This document shows, in pieces, positions 7,262-14,530 of a stretch of DNA of 18,424 bases (within the stretch, counting starts at the first letter, position 1; every line of letters starts with the position of its first letter). Location of the stretch: NCBI GenBank assembly GCA_035267785.1, contig DATFLL010000006.1:1-18424 (forward strand), given 5' to 3'. The notes beneath the pieces are model-generated. The model saw only the letters and a program-made list of their open reading frames with translations, searched no databases and was not told the DNA's origin. This DNA comes from DATFLL01 sp035267785 (lineage in GTDB: Bacteria; Pseudomonadota; Gammaproteobacteria; DATFLL01). The translations under genes and the position numbers were made by a program.

Positions 7262-9568
7262 TCAGTCTTTCGGCAGGGCCAAGGCCTCGATGACCTGGCC
7301 GTAGCTCAGTCCCGCGTCGTTGCTGGGGACCTCGACGCCCAGACAGGCATCGAAGCCATCTTCTCGCAGGTCGGCCAGGGCGGTCTCGCTCAACAGACGA
7401 TTCTGAAACACGCCGCCCGAGAGGCCGATACGCTGTACCCCGTGGCGCTCGCGCGCCAGTCGTGCCTGGTCGCGCAGCACCTGCGCGAGACTGGCGTGGA
7501 AGGCCGCCGCCCGCTCGCGCCGTGGTCGGGCGCGATCGAGCAGCATGACGATCAGCGGTGACCAGTCGGTTTCCCACAGCCCGTCTTCGACCTCCTTCAG
7601 CGGCAGTGTGAGAGGGGCGGCCGGTGCCCGGCAGATGGCCTCGAGCAGCATCGGCCCCTGGCCTTCGAAGCTCGCGCGCTCGATCAGCCCGAGCAGGGCG
7701 GCCGCGGCATCGAACAAGCGCCCTGCGGCGCTGCTCTGCGGGCAGTTCAGGCGCCGCCGCCAGATCCCATGCAGGGGGCCTGCCTCCGGCGGCGCGTCGG
7801 GCCACGTCAGGCCCGTCTCCCAACAGGCGGCCAGGGCGCTGCGCCACGGCTCGCGGCCGGTCTTCTCGCCGCCGGGCAGGAACATCGGGCGCAGGCGGGC
7901 CAGGCGCTGCCACTGGCCGGGCTGGCCGAGCAGGGCCTCGCCGCCCCACAGCGTGCCGTCCTCGCCGAGGCCGACCCCGTCCCAGGTGAACACCAGCCAC
8001 GGTTCCTCATCCTGGCCCGGCTCCCCCTGTGCGTTGGCAAACTCACCGGCAATCGCCGAGGCGTGGGCGCGGTGGTGGAAGACCGTCGTGACCGGCAGGC
8101 CCTGCCTCCGTGCCCAGCGGCTGCTCGCGTAGCCGCGGTGGGCATCGCACACCAGACGCTCGGCGCGTACGCCATAGAGGGCCTGCAGGTCCGCGGCGAC
8201 CGCTTCGAACACCGCGATGCTGCGCGGGGCTTCGAGGTCGCCGACATGGGGCGAGATGACCACTCGCCGGTCCCAGGCCAGGGCGACCGTGTTCTTCATG
8301 TGTCCGCCAACGGCCAGCAGCGGCACATCGACCGCCGCGGGCAGGGTCAGCTCGCGTGGCGCATTGCCCCGGCCCAGGCGCAGCGGCCGGGGGCGGCCGG
8401 CGATGACGCGCAGCACCGGGTCGTCCGCCGGCCGTTCGATGGGCCGGTTGTGATGCAAAAAGGATTCGGCAACGTGGCTCAGGCGTTGGGTCACCTCCTC
8501 ATTGTCGGTGAGCACGGGCTCGCCACTGAGATTGGCGGACGTGGCGACCAGGGGGCCGCCGAACTCGCCGAGCAGCAGCTGATGCAGCGGGCTGTAGGGC
8601 AGCATCACGCCGACCTCTTCAAGGCCCGGGGCGATGTGGGGTGAGAACGTGCAGGCGGGACGGCGCCGCGCCAGCACGATGGGGCGCACCGGGTCGAGCA
8701 GCGCCTCGGCGGTCGTTTCGTCGAGTGTGATCTCGGTACGCATCGCCGCCAAGCCGTCAGTCCCGGTGCGCGGGATCATTACGGCAAGCGGTTTGGCGGG
8801 GCGGTGTTTGCGCTGGCGCAGCTGCAGCACGGCCGCGTCGTTGCGGGCATCGCACATCAGGTGATAGCCGCCGATCCCCTTGACCGCCACGATGCCGCCG
8901 GCACGCAGGGCCTCGGTGCAGGCGCTCAGGGCGCGGTCCGTGCGGTCGATGCGGTGTGTCCCGGCGACGAATTCGAGCTGGGGGCCGCAGTCCGGGCAGG
9001 CCAGGGGCTGGGCGTGGAAACGTCGGTCCAGGGGGTTGTCGTATTCGGCGCGGCAGGCCGGGCAGAGCTCGAAGGCCGCCATGGTCGTGTTGGGTCGGTC
9101 GTAGGGCAGGCGGCAAATCAGGGTATAGCGCGGGCCGCACTGGGTACAGTTGATGAAGGGATAGCGGTAGCGGCGGTCGGCGGGGTCCTCGAGCTCACGC
9201 AGGCAATCGTCGCAGGCGAAGTAATCCGGCGGGACGTGGATGGCCGCCGCCGTTTGCGCGCGGCTGGGTCGGATGGTGAACTCGCCGTCCGCCGTCGGGG
9301 TTACCGTCTCGCTGGCAACCAGATGTGGACGCGCGAGCGGCGGGGCCTGGTCGATAACGGCCCGCGTGAACGCGGCGATACGCTCGGGTGGACCCTCGAC
9401 CCACACCTCCACCTCCCCGAGCTGGTTTTGTACCCACCCGCCGAGGCCCATGGAGTGGGCCAGGCGGTAGACGAAAGGGCGAAAGCCAACGCCCTGCACA
9501 CGTCCGTCGACGCGCAGACGGCGCGCCGCGGTACGGGAGCTGTCGTTTTGGCGGGGCGGTTCGCGCAC
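7262..9568 (-). CDS. hypF: Hydrogenase maturation protein HypF (carbamoyltransferase)
   Basis: HypF uses carbamoyl phosphate and ATP to carbamoylate the C-terminal Cys of HypE. The protein has 768 residues, the normal length for the family. Domains in order are an acylphosphatase-like domain (about 14-102, motif GRVQGVGFRPFVY) and a zinc-finger region with four CxxC pairs (C119/C122, C141/C144, C169/C172, C191/C194). A YrdC-like domain (about 205-395) follows, then a Kae1-like transferase domain to the end, with VGGHMKNTVAL, CDAHRGYASS and VFHHRAHAS. All signature residues are in place. The start is a GTG at 9568 with GGCGAG about 4 bp before it. The Lrp-type gene ends about 50 bp upstream on the same strand, so both may share a transcript with hypE. 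Confidence 0.96.
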   Translation of the reverse strand: MREPPRQNDSSRTAARRLRVDGRVQGVGFRPFVYRLAHSMGLGGWVQNQLGEVEVWVEGPPERIAAFTRAVIDQAPPLARPHLVASETVTPTADGEFTIRPSRAQTAAAIHVPPDYFACDDCLRELEDPADRRYRYPFINCTQCGPRYTLICRLPYDRPNTTMAAFELCPACRAEYDNPLDRRFHAQPLACPDCGPQLEFVAGTHRIDRTDRALSACTEALRAGGIVAVKGIGGYHLMCDARNDAAVLQLRQRKHRPAKPLAVMIPRTGTDGLAAMRTEITLDETTAEALLDPVRPIVLARRRPACTFSPHIAPGLEEVGVMLPYSPLHQLLLGEFGGPLVATSANLSGEPVLTDNEEVTQRLSHVAESFLHHNRPIERPADDPVLRVIAGRPRPLRLGRGNAPRELTLPAAVDVPLLAVGGHMKNTVALAWDRRVVISPHVGDLEAPRSIAVFEAVAADLQALYGVRAERLVCDAHRGYASSRWARRQGLPVTTVFHHRAHASAIAGEFANAQGEPGQDEEPWLVFTWDGVGLGEDGTLWGGEALLGQPGQWQRLARLRPMFLPGGEKTGREPWRSALAACWETGLTWPDAPPEAGPLHGIWRRRLNCPQSSAAGRLFDAAAALLGLIERASFEGQGPMLLEAICRAPAAPLTLPLKEVEDGLWETDWSPLIVMLLDRARPRRERAAAFHASLAQVLRDQARLARERHGVQRIGLSGGVFQNRLLSETALADLREDGFDACLGVEVPSNDAGLSYGQVIEALALPKD

Positions 9569-9619
9569 GGGACTCGCCGTCTCAGTGTCCGATGCGGTGG
9601 TGCACGGCGGCCGACGGTC

Positions 9620-9901
9620 TTATTCGGAGAGGCCGATGGAGAACATGGTCTCCAGGTCGTGGCGTGAATAGGTACGAAAGGCGATCAACGTCTCGGTGTC
9701 GCGGATGCCGTCGAGTTTCAGCATGTGACCGGTGACCAGTTCGGCGAGCTGCTCGGTGGACGGTACGCGGATTATAGCGACCAGGTCGTAGCGGCCGCTG
9801 ACCGAATACACCTCGGCAATGCCGTCGATGTCGGCCAGGCGTTCGGCTACTTCGTTGACTTGATTGCGTTCGATGTTGAACAGGACGAAGGCGGTGACCA
9901 T
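9620..9901 (-). CDS. Stand-alone Lrp/AsnC ligand-binding (RAM) domain protein
   Basis: The 93-residue protein matches only the C-terminal ligand-binding half of Lrp/AsnC regulators. It has the pattern AFVLFNIE, GIAEVYSVSGRYDLVAII and LDGIRDTETLIAF, and no helix-turn-helix. Such stand-alone domains form alpha-beta sandwich oligomers that can bind small effectors; their targets are mostly unknown. The ATG at 9901 is chosen because AGGAG at 9912-9916 lies 10 bp upstream; a TTG at 9907 with 4-bp spacing is the alternative. It directly precedes hypF on the same strand, which suggests co-expression. A link to hydrogenase control is only an inference. Confidence 0.85.
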   Translation of the reverse strand: MVTAFVLFNIERNQVNEVAERLADIDGIAEVYSVSGRYDLVAIIRVPSTEQLAELVTGHMLKLDGIRDTETLIAFRTYSRHDLETMFSIGLSE

Positions 9902-10030
9902 GGGCAATCATCTCCTGTGAGCCGCGGTGCAGCGAAGGCGGCGCACGCGGCTTCGCCCGCGTGCGCCGAGAAAGGACTTTGTTGTACACCCTTCGCACCG
10001 CGCCCCGCAAGGGAGCGCATGCGGTTGTTC

Positions 10031-10618
10031 TCAGCGTGGGTGCGAGGGCGGCGCGGTTTGCTGGTGCTGCATCTGTTCGGCCCGGTGGACATAGCCCTGG
10101 TAGGCGGGAATGGCGATTGCGGCGACGATGCCGAGCAGGGCGATGAAGAAGAACAGCGAGGCCAGGATACTGACGACGGTCACTCCCGTGGAGTTGGGCG
10201 GCGGCTTGGGCCCGAAGCGATTGCGCCCGTCCGTGCCTGGAATGAACAACAGGACGAGAAACAAGATGAAATTGACGAACGGCACCAGGGTCAGCAGCGA
10301 GAGCAAGCCGCTGGCGTCGAAGTCGTGCAGACGCTGGATGGTCGGCAGGAAGCTGTATACGAGGAAGCCGCCGATCACCGCAATGGTGACGACCATGTTG
10401 ACGATCGGGGCGATGCTCGGGCCCAGTGCGACCATGCTCACGCCGCTCACCAGACTCGAGGCGAAGCTCACCAGCAGATACATGCCGACGGTATAGGCGA
10501 GGTAGCGCACGCGGCCGATGCGAGCGCGTGCGGAAAAGATTCGGACCTCGCCGACCGCGTTGTCGGCGGGATCGGCAACCGCGCTCTGCGGCGAGGTATA
10601 GGGATTGACGGCATTCAT
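10031..10618 (-). CDS. DUF805 membrane protein with pilin-like C-terminal segment (copy 1)
   Basis: The 195-residue integral membrane protein belongs to the DUF805 family of unknown function. The N-terminus MNAVNPYTSPQSAVAD is soluble and proline-containing. Predicted membrane helices lie at about 43-63, 71-91, 104-126 and 146-170. The family signature RLHDFDASG at 96-104 and PGTDGRNRFGPKPPPNS at 127-143 lie between helices. The last helix reads GIVAAIAIPAYQGYVHRA (163-180), strikingly like the N-terminal helix of type IV pilins, but without a prepilin peptidase site. A ribosome site GGGAG precedes the ATG at 10618. It is the downstream member of a tandem pair with 10688-11284, and the two share most motifs, so they look like a duplication. 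Function is unknown. Confidence 0.9.
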   Translation of the reverse strand: MNAVNPYTSPQSAVADPADNAVGEVRIFSARARIGRVRYLAYTVGMYLLVSFASSLVSGVSMVALGPSIAPIVNMVVTIAVIGGFLVYSFLPTIQRLHDFDASGLLSLLTLVPFVNFILFLVLLFIPGTDGRNRFGPKPPPNSTGVTVVSILASLFFFIALLGIVAAIAIPAYQGYVHRAEQMQHQQTAPPSHPR

Positions 10619-10647
10619 GGCGGTTCTCCCGAAACGGCGAACGCCGC

Positions 10648-10668
10648 CCCGGCATACGCGATGCCGGG
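10648..10668. repeat. Perfect 8-bp inverted repeat between the two DUF805 genes
   Basis: CCCGGCAT (10648-10655) and ATGCCGGG (10661-10668) form a perfect 8-bp stem with a 5-nt loop (ACGCG), in the 69-bp gap between the two DUF805 genes. Neither strand has a following T-run, so it is not a canonical intrinsic terminator. It may alter expression of the downstream copy or stabilise the mRNA. Confidence 0.6.
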
Positions 10669-10687
10669 ATGGCGCGGGTTGAGTCGC

Positions 10688-11284
10688 CTAGCGCTGCGTG
10701 GAGGGCGCCGATCGATACGGCTGAGTCTGAACCTGGCCCTGCTGCTGCGCCTTCGCCCGCTGGATGTATTGGTTATAGGTGGGAATCGCGATGGCCGCGA
10801 GAATCCCGATGACGAAAACGGCTATCGGTACCAGCGCGGCGAGCACGATCACGCCGGTGGAGTTGGGCGGCGGCTCGGCGCCAAACCGGTTGGACCCCTT
10901 GGTGCCCGGGAGAAACAGCAGGAGCAGGCCGAACACGACGTTCACCAACGGCACGAGCATCAACAGCGCCAGCCAGCCGCTGGTGTCGAAGTCGTGGATG
11001 CGCTGAATCATCAACATGAACGCGACGACGATCACGGCGATATAGAGCCCGACGCCGATGATGCCGACGACAATGTTCGTCGCCTGGCTCGGTATCAGCG
11101 AGGCGACCAGGCCGAGCAGCATGACGGCGAACCAGACGACCAGGTTCACGGCCATGCCATAGCCCAGGTAACGCAGTCGGCCGAGTCGCCCGCTGGTCGA
11201 GAAGACCCGGACCTCGCCGTACTGCTCGCCGGCGGCGTCCGCCACCGTGCTTTGCGGCGAGGTGTAAGGATTCGTTGCATTCAT
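10688..11284 (-). CDS. DUF805 membrane protein with pilin-like C-terminal segment (copy 2)
   Basis: This 198-residue paralogue of the next gene downstream starts MNATNPYTSPQSTVAD. Hydrophobic helices lie at about 43-63, 70-93, 103-125 and 145-168. The DUF805 signature is seen in RIHDFDTSGW at 95-104 and LPGTKGSNRFGAEPPPNSTG at 125-144. The C-terminal helix ends in GILAAIAIPTYNQYIQRA (160-177), the same pilin-like pattern as in copy 1, followed by a short glutamine-rich tail. The ATG at 11284 has GGGGGAA 4 bp upstream. The two copies are probably transcribed together from upstream of this gene, where an AT-rich stretch (11320-11350) could carry a promoter. Membrane location is clear; function is unknown. 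Confidence 0.9.
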   Translation of the reverse strand: MNATNPYTSPQSTVADAAGEQYGEVRVFSTSGRLGRLRYLGYGMAVNLVVWFAVMLLGLVASLIPSQATNIVVGIIGVGLYIAVIVVAFMLMIQRIHDFDTSGWLALLMLVPLVNVVFGLLLLFLPGTKGSNRFGAEPPPNSTGVIVLAALVPIAVFVIGILAAIAIPTYNQYIQRAKAQQQGQVQTQPYRSAPSTQR

Positions 11285-11351
11285 CGTTTTCCCCCAAGTT
11301 TGCTTCTGGTCGTTATGGTCGAGCTAATTATCGGACGGTCTTTGCGTAAAC

Positions 11352-11735
11352 TTAACGCCGCGTCGAGCCATCCGGTACGGGCGCAGGCAGACGCGTAATC
11401 GAATAAGTGGTGCCCGCGCCGGGTTCGGGCACGAAGGTGACGCGATAGGTGCTGCGCCGGCCGTTGGACTCGACGGTCCAAAGCTCCGTATACGGACCGT
11501 TCGGCCGACGGCCATGCGTCTTGGCGGGGCGGGCCGATACCAGGACCGGGTGAGCATCGCCGCCGCTGGCGGCCTCGTAGGCGCCGATGGCCTGCATGAC
11601 GTCGCGCTGCAGCGTGGCATCAGCGATCGTCTCGTAGCGGGCCGGCGTGTGGACGCAGCCCGCCAGGGCGGCGAGGAATAGAATGGTGGCGGTCCACACG
11701 CCCATTGTGCGCATCGATAGCGTTGCAGGTGTCAC
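11352..11735 (-). CDS. Small putative outer- or inner-membrane lipoprotein
   Basis: The 127-residue protein begins with a lipoprotein signal peptide, MTPATLSMRTMGVWTATILF then LAALAGC. The lipobox LAGC gives Cys27 as the lipidated residue. The mature part is about 100 residues, hydrophilic, with a C-terminal portion that looks beta-strand rich (YTELWTVESNGRRSTYRVTF). I recognise no family. The GTG at 11735 is chosen because AGGGGG lies 8 bp upstream. An internal ATG at 11714 would also give a signal peptide, with Cys20. The frame stays open further upstream to 11852, but that part reads as low-complexity non-coding sequence. It is 67 bp from the DUF805 pair on the same strand. Confidence 0.72.
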   Translation of the reverse strand: MTPATLSMRTMGVWTATILFLAALAGCVHTPARYETIADATLQRDVMQAIGAYEAASGGDAHPVLVSARPAKTHGRRPNGPYTELWTVESNGRRSTYRVTFVPEPGAGTTYSITRLPAPVPDGSTRR

Positions 11736-11888
11736 GACCGGTTCCCCCTGTTTGCACTGCCGCGAGGTCGCGCTGGAATTGCGGTGCCGTCGCGACCAAG
11801 GCGGCTTGGCTCCGGTTGTGCCGGAGTCTGTTGCGTTACCCGCCGCGCTCATACGAGGACCGGCGGGTCGATGATGTCCGGCCCCGCC

Positions 11889-12359
11889 TCAGGCGCCGAA
11901 ACGATCGAGGGCGACCAGCAGTCCGGCCATCATCACCATCCCGTATAGCAGGCCGATTCCCGCCGCGGTCCAGCCGGAGGCCAGGCGTCCCCCGGCGTTG
12001 ACGTGGCTGTCGATATCGGCGCCTTGCAGGCGCTTGGCCGCATACAGCATCACCAGCACCTGCACGGCGGTATAGGCCACACTGGGGACGTGCACGCTGG
12101 CCGGTAGTGCAAAGGCCAGGGCGAACAGCGCGGCCTGCGCGAGCACCGCACCGAGCAGGGCCCACAGTGCCGCTCTCCCGCGGCCGAGGCGGCGGAAGTT
12201 GAGCGCCATGAGCGAGCCGCCGGCCAGCAGCGAACCGAGGAAGGTCGCTACCGCGACCGCGCGCGGCGAGTACAGGCGGCCTCTTGCCCCACTCGCGGCC
12301 GCATCGGCCGCCTCCAGATTCGCCTGCGGCGGCGCGTAGATGGACTCGGTATCCTGCAA
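11889..12359 (-). CDS. Small integral membrane protein of unknown function
   Basis: The 156-residue protein starts MQDTESIYAPPQANLEAADA. Its N-terminal Tyr-x-x-Pro-Gln motif is like those of the nearby DUF805 proteins (PYTSPQ). Four hydrophobic helices follow, at roughly 34-56, 63-84, 89-110 and 128-151. No DUF805 signature or other family motif is visible. No ATG or GTG is available near the N-terminus. The TTG at 12359 is preferred because a GGGGGG run lies 5 bp upstream and the protein's N-terminal motif starts right after it. The stop is at 11889. The gene is followed by a gap of about 150 bp before the lipoprotein gene and lies 38 bp downstream of the metallo-hydrolase gene, so it may belong to that transcript. 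Confidence 0.72.
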   Translation of the reverse strand: MQDTESIYAPPQANLEAADAAASGARGRLYSPRAVAVATFLGSLLAGGSLMALNFRRLGRGRAALWALLGAVLAQAALFALAFALPASVHVPSVAYTAVQVLVMLYAAKRLQGADIDSHVNAGGRLASGWTAAGIGLLYGMVMMAGLLVALDRFGA

Positions 12360-12397
12360 CGGTGCCCCCCAGAGCTGCCGACGATCGCGTCGGCGGA

Positions 12398-13249
12398 CTA
12401 CTTCACGAGGTGACGGCCGCGAAAGCGGATGGTCTGCCCGGGCTTCATGACCAGTGGCTTGAGCCCGTAACCCTTGACGGCCTTGGCCCAGGCATCGGCC
12501 TTTTGCGTGAGGATCGGGAAGGTGGCGTAGTGATGCGGGATCACCAGCGGGGCATGCACGGCCTTGGCCGCCAGCGCCGCCATGCGCGGCTCCATGCCGA
12601 AGTGGCCGCCGATATTAATCAGTGCCACGTCGGGGTGGTAGAACTTGCGAATGAGCTTCATGTCGCTGAAATAGGCCGTGTCACCCGTGTCGTAGAAGGT
12701 CGGGCCATTCTTGATCTTGACGACGAAGCCCGCGGGGTTACCACCGTAGACGAAGTCGGGCTGATTCGGACCGGCCTTGGGGTTTTTCATGCCGCTGGAG
12801 TGGATGGCCCGCGTCATGGACACGCTGACCTCGCCCTTGGCGATCTCTATCCTGCCGCCGATGTTCATCAGCGTGTCATAGCCCATCTGGTCCTTGGGAT
12901 AGCCCAGCACCTTGGCCATGTTCTGGCCGAGCTCGAAGTTCGTCACCAGGCGCGCGCCGGTCTTCTTGCCCAGGGCAACGGCGTCGGCGATGTGGTCGAA
13001 GTGGCCGTGGGTGATGAGGATGTAATCGACCTTATCGATGCCCGCCAATGCGTCCTTGTCCTTGCCCGCGGCCGGATTCTTGGGGTTATTGAACCAGGGG
13101 TCGATCACCAGCACGTGCCCCTGGGGCGTGACGATGCGGAAGGTGGCGTGTCCGTACCAGGTCAGCTGGGTCTCGCCGGCGGCCCAGGCAGAGCCGGCGA
13201 CGAAGCAGGCGAGCACGGCGGCGGTGAACAGACGAATGATGTGGCGCAT
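12398..13249 (-). CDS. Secreted metallo-beta-lactamase-fold hydrolase (UPF0173-like)
   Basis: The 283-residue protein has the metal-dependent hydrolase pattern of the UPF0173 family. Visible motifs are WYGHATFRI at about 31-39, HGHFDH at 81-86 (the dinuclear metal site), a downstream AIHSS, GDTAYFSD with the bridging Asp, and PHHYATFP near the C-terminus. Unlike many family members it begins with a cleavable signal peptide (about 1-23, ending in SAWA), so it should act in the periplasm. Its substrate is unknown. The start ATG at 13249 is firm: AAGGAG lies 8 bp upstream. The same frame is open upstream to 13870 but that part lies antisense to nothing real and inside hypD in another frame, so it is not coding. 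The gene follows hypD by about 157 bp on the same strand. Confidence 0.87.
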   Translation of the reverse strand: MRHIIRLFTAAVLACFVAGSAWAAGETQLTWYGHATFRIVTPQGHVLVIDPWFNNPKNPAAGKDKDALAGIDKVDYILITHGHFDHIADAVALGKKTGARLVTNFELGQNMAKVLGYPKDQMGYDTLMNIGGRIEIAKGEVSVSMTRAIHSSGMKNPKAGPNQPDFVYGGNPAGFVVKIKNGPTFYDTGDTAYFSDMKLIRKFYHPDVALINIGGHFGMEPRMAALAAKAVHAPLVIPHHYATFPILTQKADAWAKAVKGYGLKPLVMKPGQTIRFRGRHLVK

Positions 13250-13300
13250 GGTCCAGACTCCTTGGTGATGCGGGCGGTTCACGTTGTTCGTGTTATCGAC

Positions 13301-13319
13301 ACCGCCCTCGGAAGGCGGT
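13301..13319. repeat. Short inverted repeat between hypD and the metallo-hydrolase gene
   Basis: ACCGCC (13301-13306) and GGCGGT (13314-13319) can form a 6-bp stem with a 7-nt loop. In the minus-strand direction it follows the end of hypD by about 90 bp and no T-run comes after it. It could be a weak terminator of the hypCABD transcript or part of the leader of the next gene; the sequence does not decide. Confidence 0.35.
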
Positions 13320-13327
13320 TTGAAGGC

Positions 13328-13356
13328 AATGTAGCGCAAGATGCGCGGCGTGGGAA
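13328..13356 (-). promoter_or_regulatory. Candidate promoter of the metallo-hydrolase gene
   Basis: Read on the minus strand, TTCCCA (13351-13356) and TACATT (13328-13333) are separated by 17 bp, each matching the sigma70 hexamers at four of six positions. Transcription would start about 70 bp before the ATG at 13249 and the leader would include the 13301-13319 hairpin. The match is modest and could be chance. Confidence 0.3.
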
Positions 13357-13406
13357 TCCGTCGCGTCCGATCATGTGGATTTGCGCCCTCGGCGCGGGGG
13401 AAGGGC

Positions 13407-14516
13407 TCAGCCGGCCCGGGCGACTCGGCGCTCGCGCACGCCGCTGGACCACCAGATCCGGCACGCCCCTTCGTCGGAGACCATGCAGGGGCCGATGGGG
13501 TTGCGCGGCGTGCAGGCCGCGCCGTAAAGACGGCACTCGTCGGGATAGACCTTGCCGAGTACGACGCGGGCGCAGTCGCAGCCCGGGGGCATCTGACCGG
13601 CGCGTTTGCGCGCCTCATCACCATAGGAGGGCAGCTGGACCCGCGCGTCGTGGGCCGCGTAGGCGGGGCGCAGCGCAAAGCCCGAGGCCGGGATGGTGCC
13701 GATTCCGCGCCAGGTGGCGTCCGCGACCTCGGTGACCTCGCCGAGGAAACGCCGGGCGGCGGGGTTGCCGCCGGCGCGCACCAGCTCGGGGTAGCAGTTG
13801 TCCAGGAAGGGCTCGCCGGCGAGGTACTGGCGCAGTGTCGAATAGAAGGCTGCGAGCAGACTCTCGGCATTGAAGCCGGCCACCGCAGTGGGGATGCCGT
13901 GATCGGCCACCACGAACTCCCATTCCTCGGGGCCCATCACCGTGGCGACGTGGCCCGGTGCCACGAGGGCGTCGAAGCCGGGCGCCTCGGAGTCGAGCAG
14001 CATGGCCACTGCGGGCCAGGTCAGCCGCCCCGACAGCAGGACCAGCAGGTTCTCGGGCGCGCCCTCGGCGAGCATTGCCGCCACGGGCGCAGTGGTCGTC
14101 TCGAAGCCCGCGGCGAAAAACACGACGCGGCGCCCCGGGTTGTCGCGGGCGATCCGCGCCGCCTCATTGGGCGAGGCGATGGGCCGTACATCGGCGCCGG
14201 CGGCCTTGGCCTGTTCCAGCGAACGGGCTTCGGCCTTGGGCACGTTGACCGGCACGCGCAGCATGTCGCCGAAGGCCACAAGGGTCACGTCCTCGTGCAG
14301 GGCGAGCTGGATGGCCTCGAAGACGTCTTCCTCGGGGCAGACGCACACCGGACAGCCCGGTCCGGGGATGAGCTCGATGTTCTCGGGCAGCGCTCGGCGG
14401 ATCCCGGACATGGAGATGGACCGCTCATGGCCCCCGCACACGTTCATGATGCGCACCCGGTCGGGCAGGTCCAGTGCGCGGATGCGTTCGAGCCAGGTCT
14501 TGGCGGACGTCGTCAT
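13407..14516 (-). CDS. hypD: Hydrogenase maturation protein HypD (Fe-S scaffold for Fe(CN)2CO)
   Basis: HypD carries a [4Fe-4S] cluster and, with HypC, forms the scaffold on which the Fe(CN)2CO unit of the [NiFe] site is built. The protein has 369 residues, normal for the family. Visible motifs are NVCGGHE (Cys27), PGPGCPVCVCP at 51-61 and GFETTT at 137-142. The cysteine-rich C-terminal region contains PPGCDCARVVLGKVYPDEC, AACTPRNPIGPC and DEGAC. The first motif is GGHE where many homologues have GGHT. The start ATG at 14516 is 14 bp after the hypB stop, with GAGG in between as ribosome site, so translation is closely linked to hypB. It is the last gene of the hypC-hypA-hypB-hypD run. Confidence 0.97.
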   Translation of the reverse strand: MTTSAKTWLERIRALDLPDRVRIMNVCGGHERSISMSGIRRALPENIELIPGPGCPVCVCPEEDVFEAIQLALHEDVTLVAFGDMLRVPVNVPKAEARSLEQAKAAGADVRPIASPNEAARIARDNPGRRVVFFAAGFETTTAPVAAMLAEGAPENLLVLLSGRLTWPAVAMLLDSEAPGFDALVAPGHVATVMGPEEWEFVVADHGIPTAVAGFNAESLLAAFYSTLRQYLAGEPFLDNCYPELVRAGGNPAARRFLGEVTEVADATWRGIGTIPASGFALRPAYAAHDARVQLPSYGDEARKRAGQMPPGCDCARVVLGKVYPDECRLYGAACTPRNPIGPCMVSDEGACRIWWSSGVRERRVARAG

Positions 14517-14530
14517 GCGAAGGCCTCGCC

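Noticed and set aside
9725..11398. Long plus-strand open frame (557 codons) antisense to the Lrp-type and DUF805 genes
   Set aside because: It lies opposite three well-supported genes, has a composition rich in Arg, Gly, Asp, Glu and His without any recognisable motif, and its length is explained by high GC and the codon pattern of the real genes.
12284..13735. Long plus-strand open frame (483 codons) across the metallo-hydrolase and hypD
   Set aside because: It is antisense to genes with clear catalytic motifs and ends in Arg/Pro-rich sequence with no family pattern.
13250..13870. Upstream extension of the metallo-hydrolase frame
   Set aside because: The AAGGAG ribosome site and signal peptide fix the start at 13249; the extension overlaps hypD in another frame and reads as Ser/Pro/Arg-rich filler.
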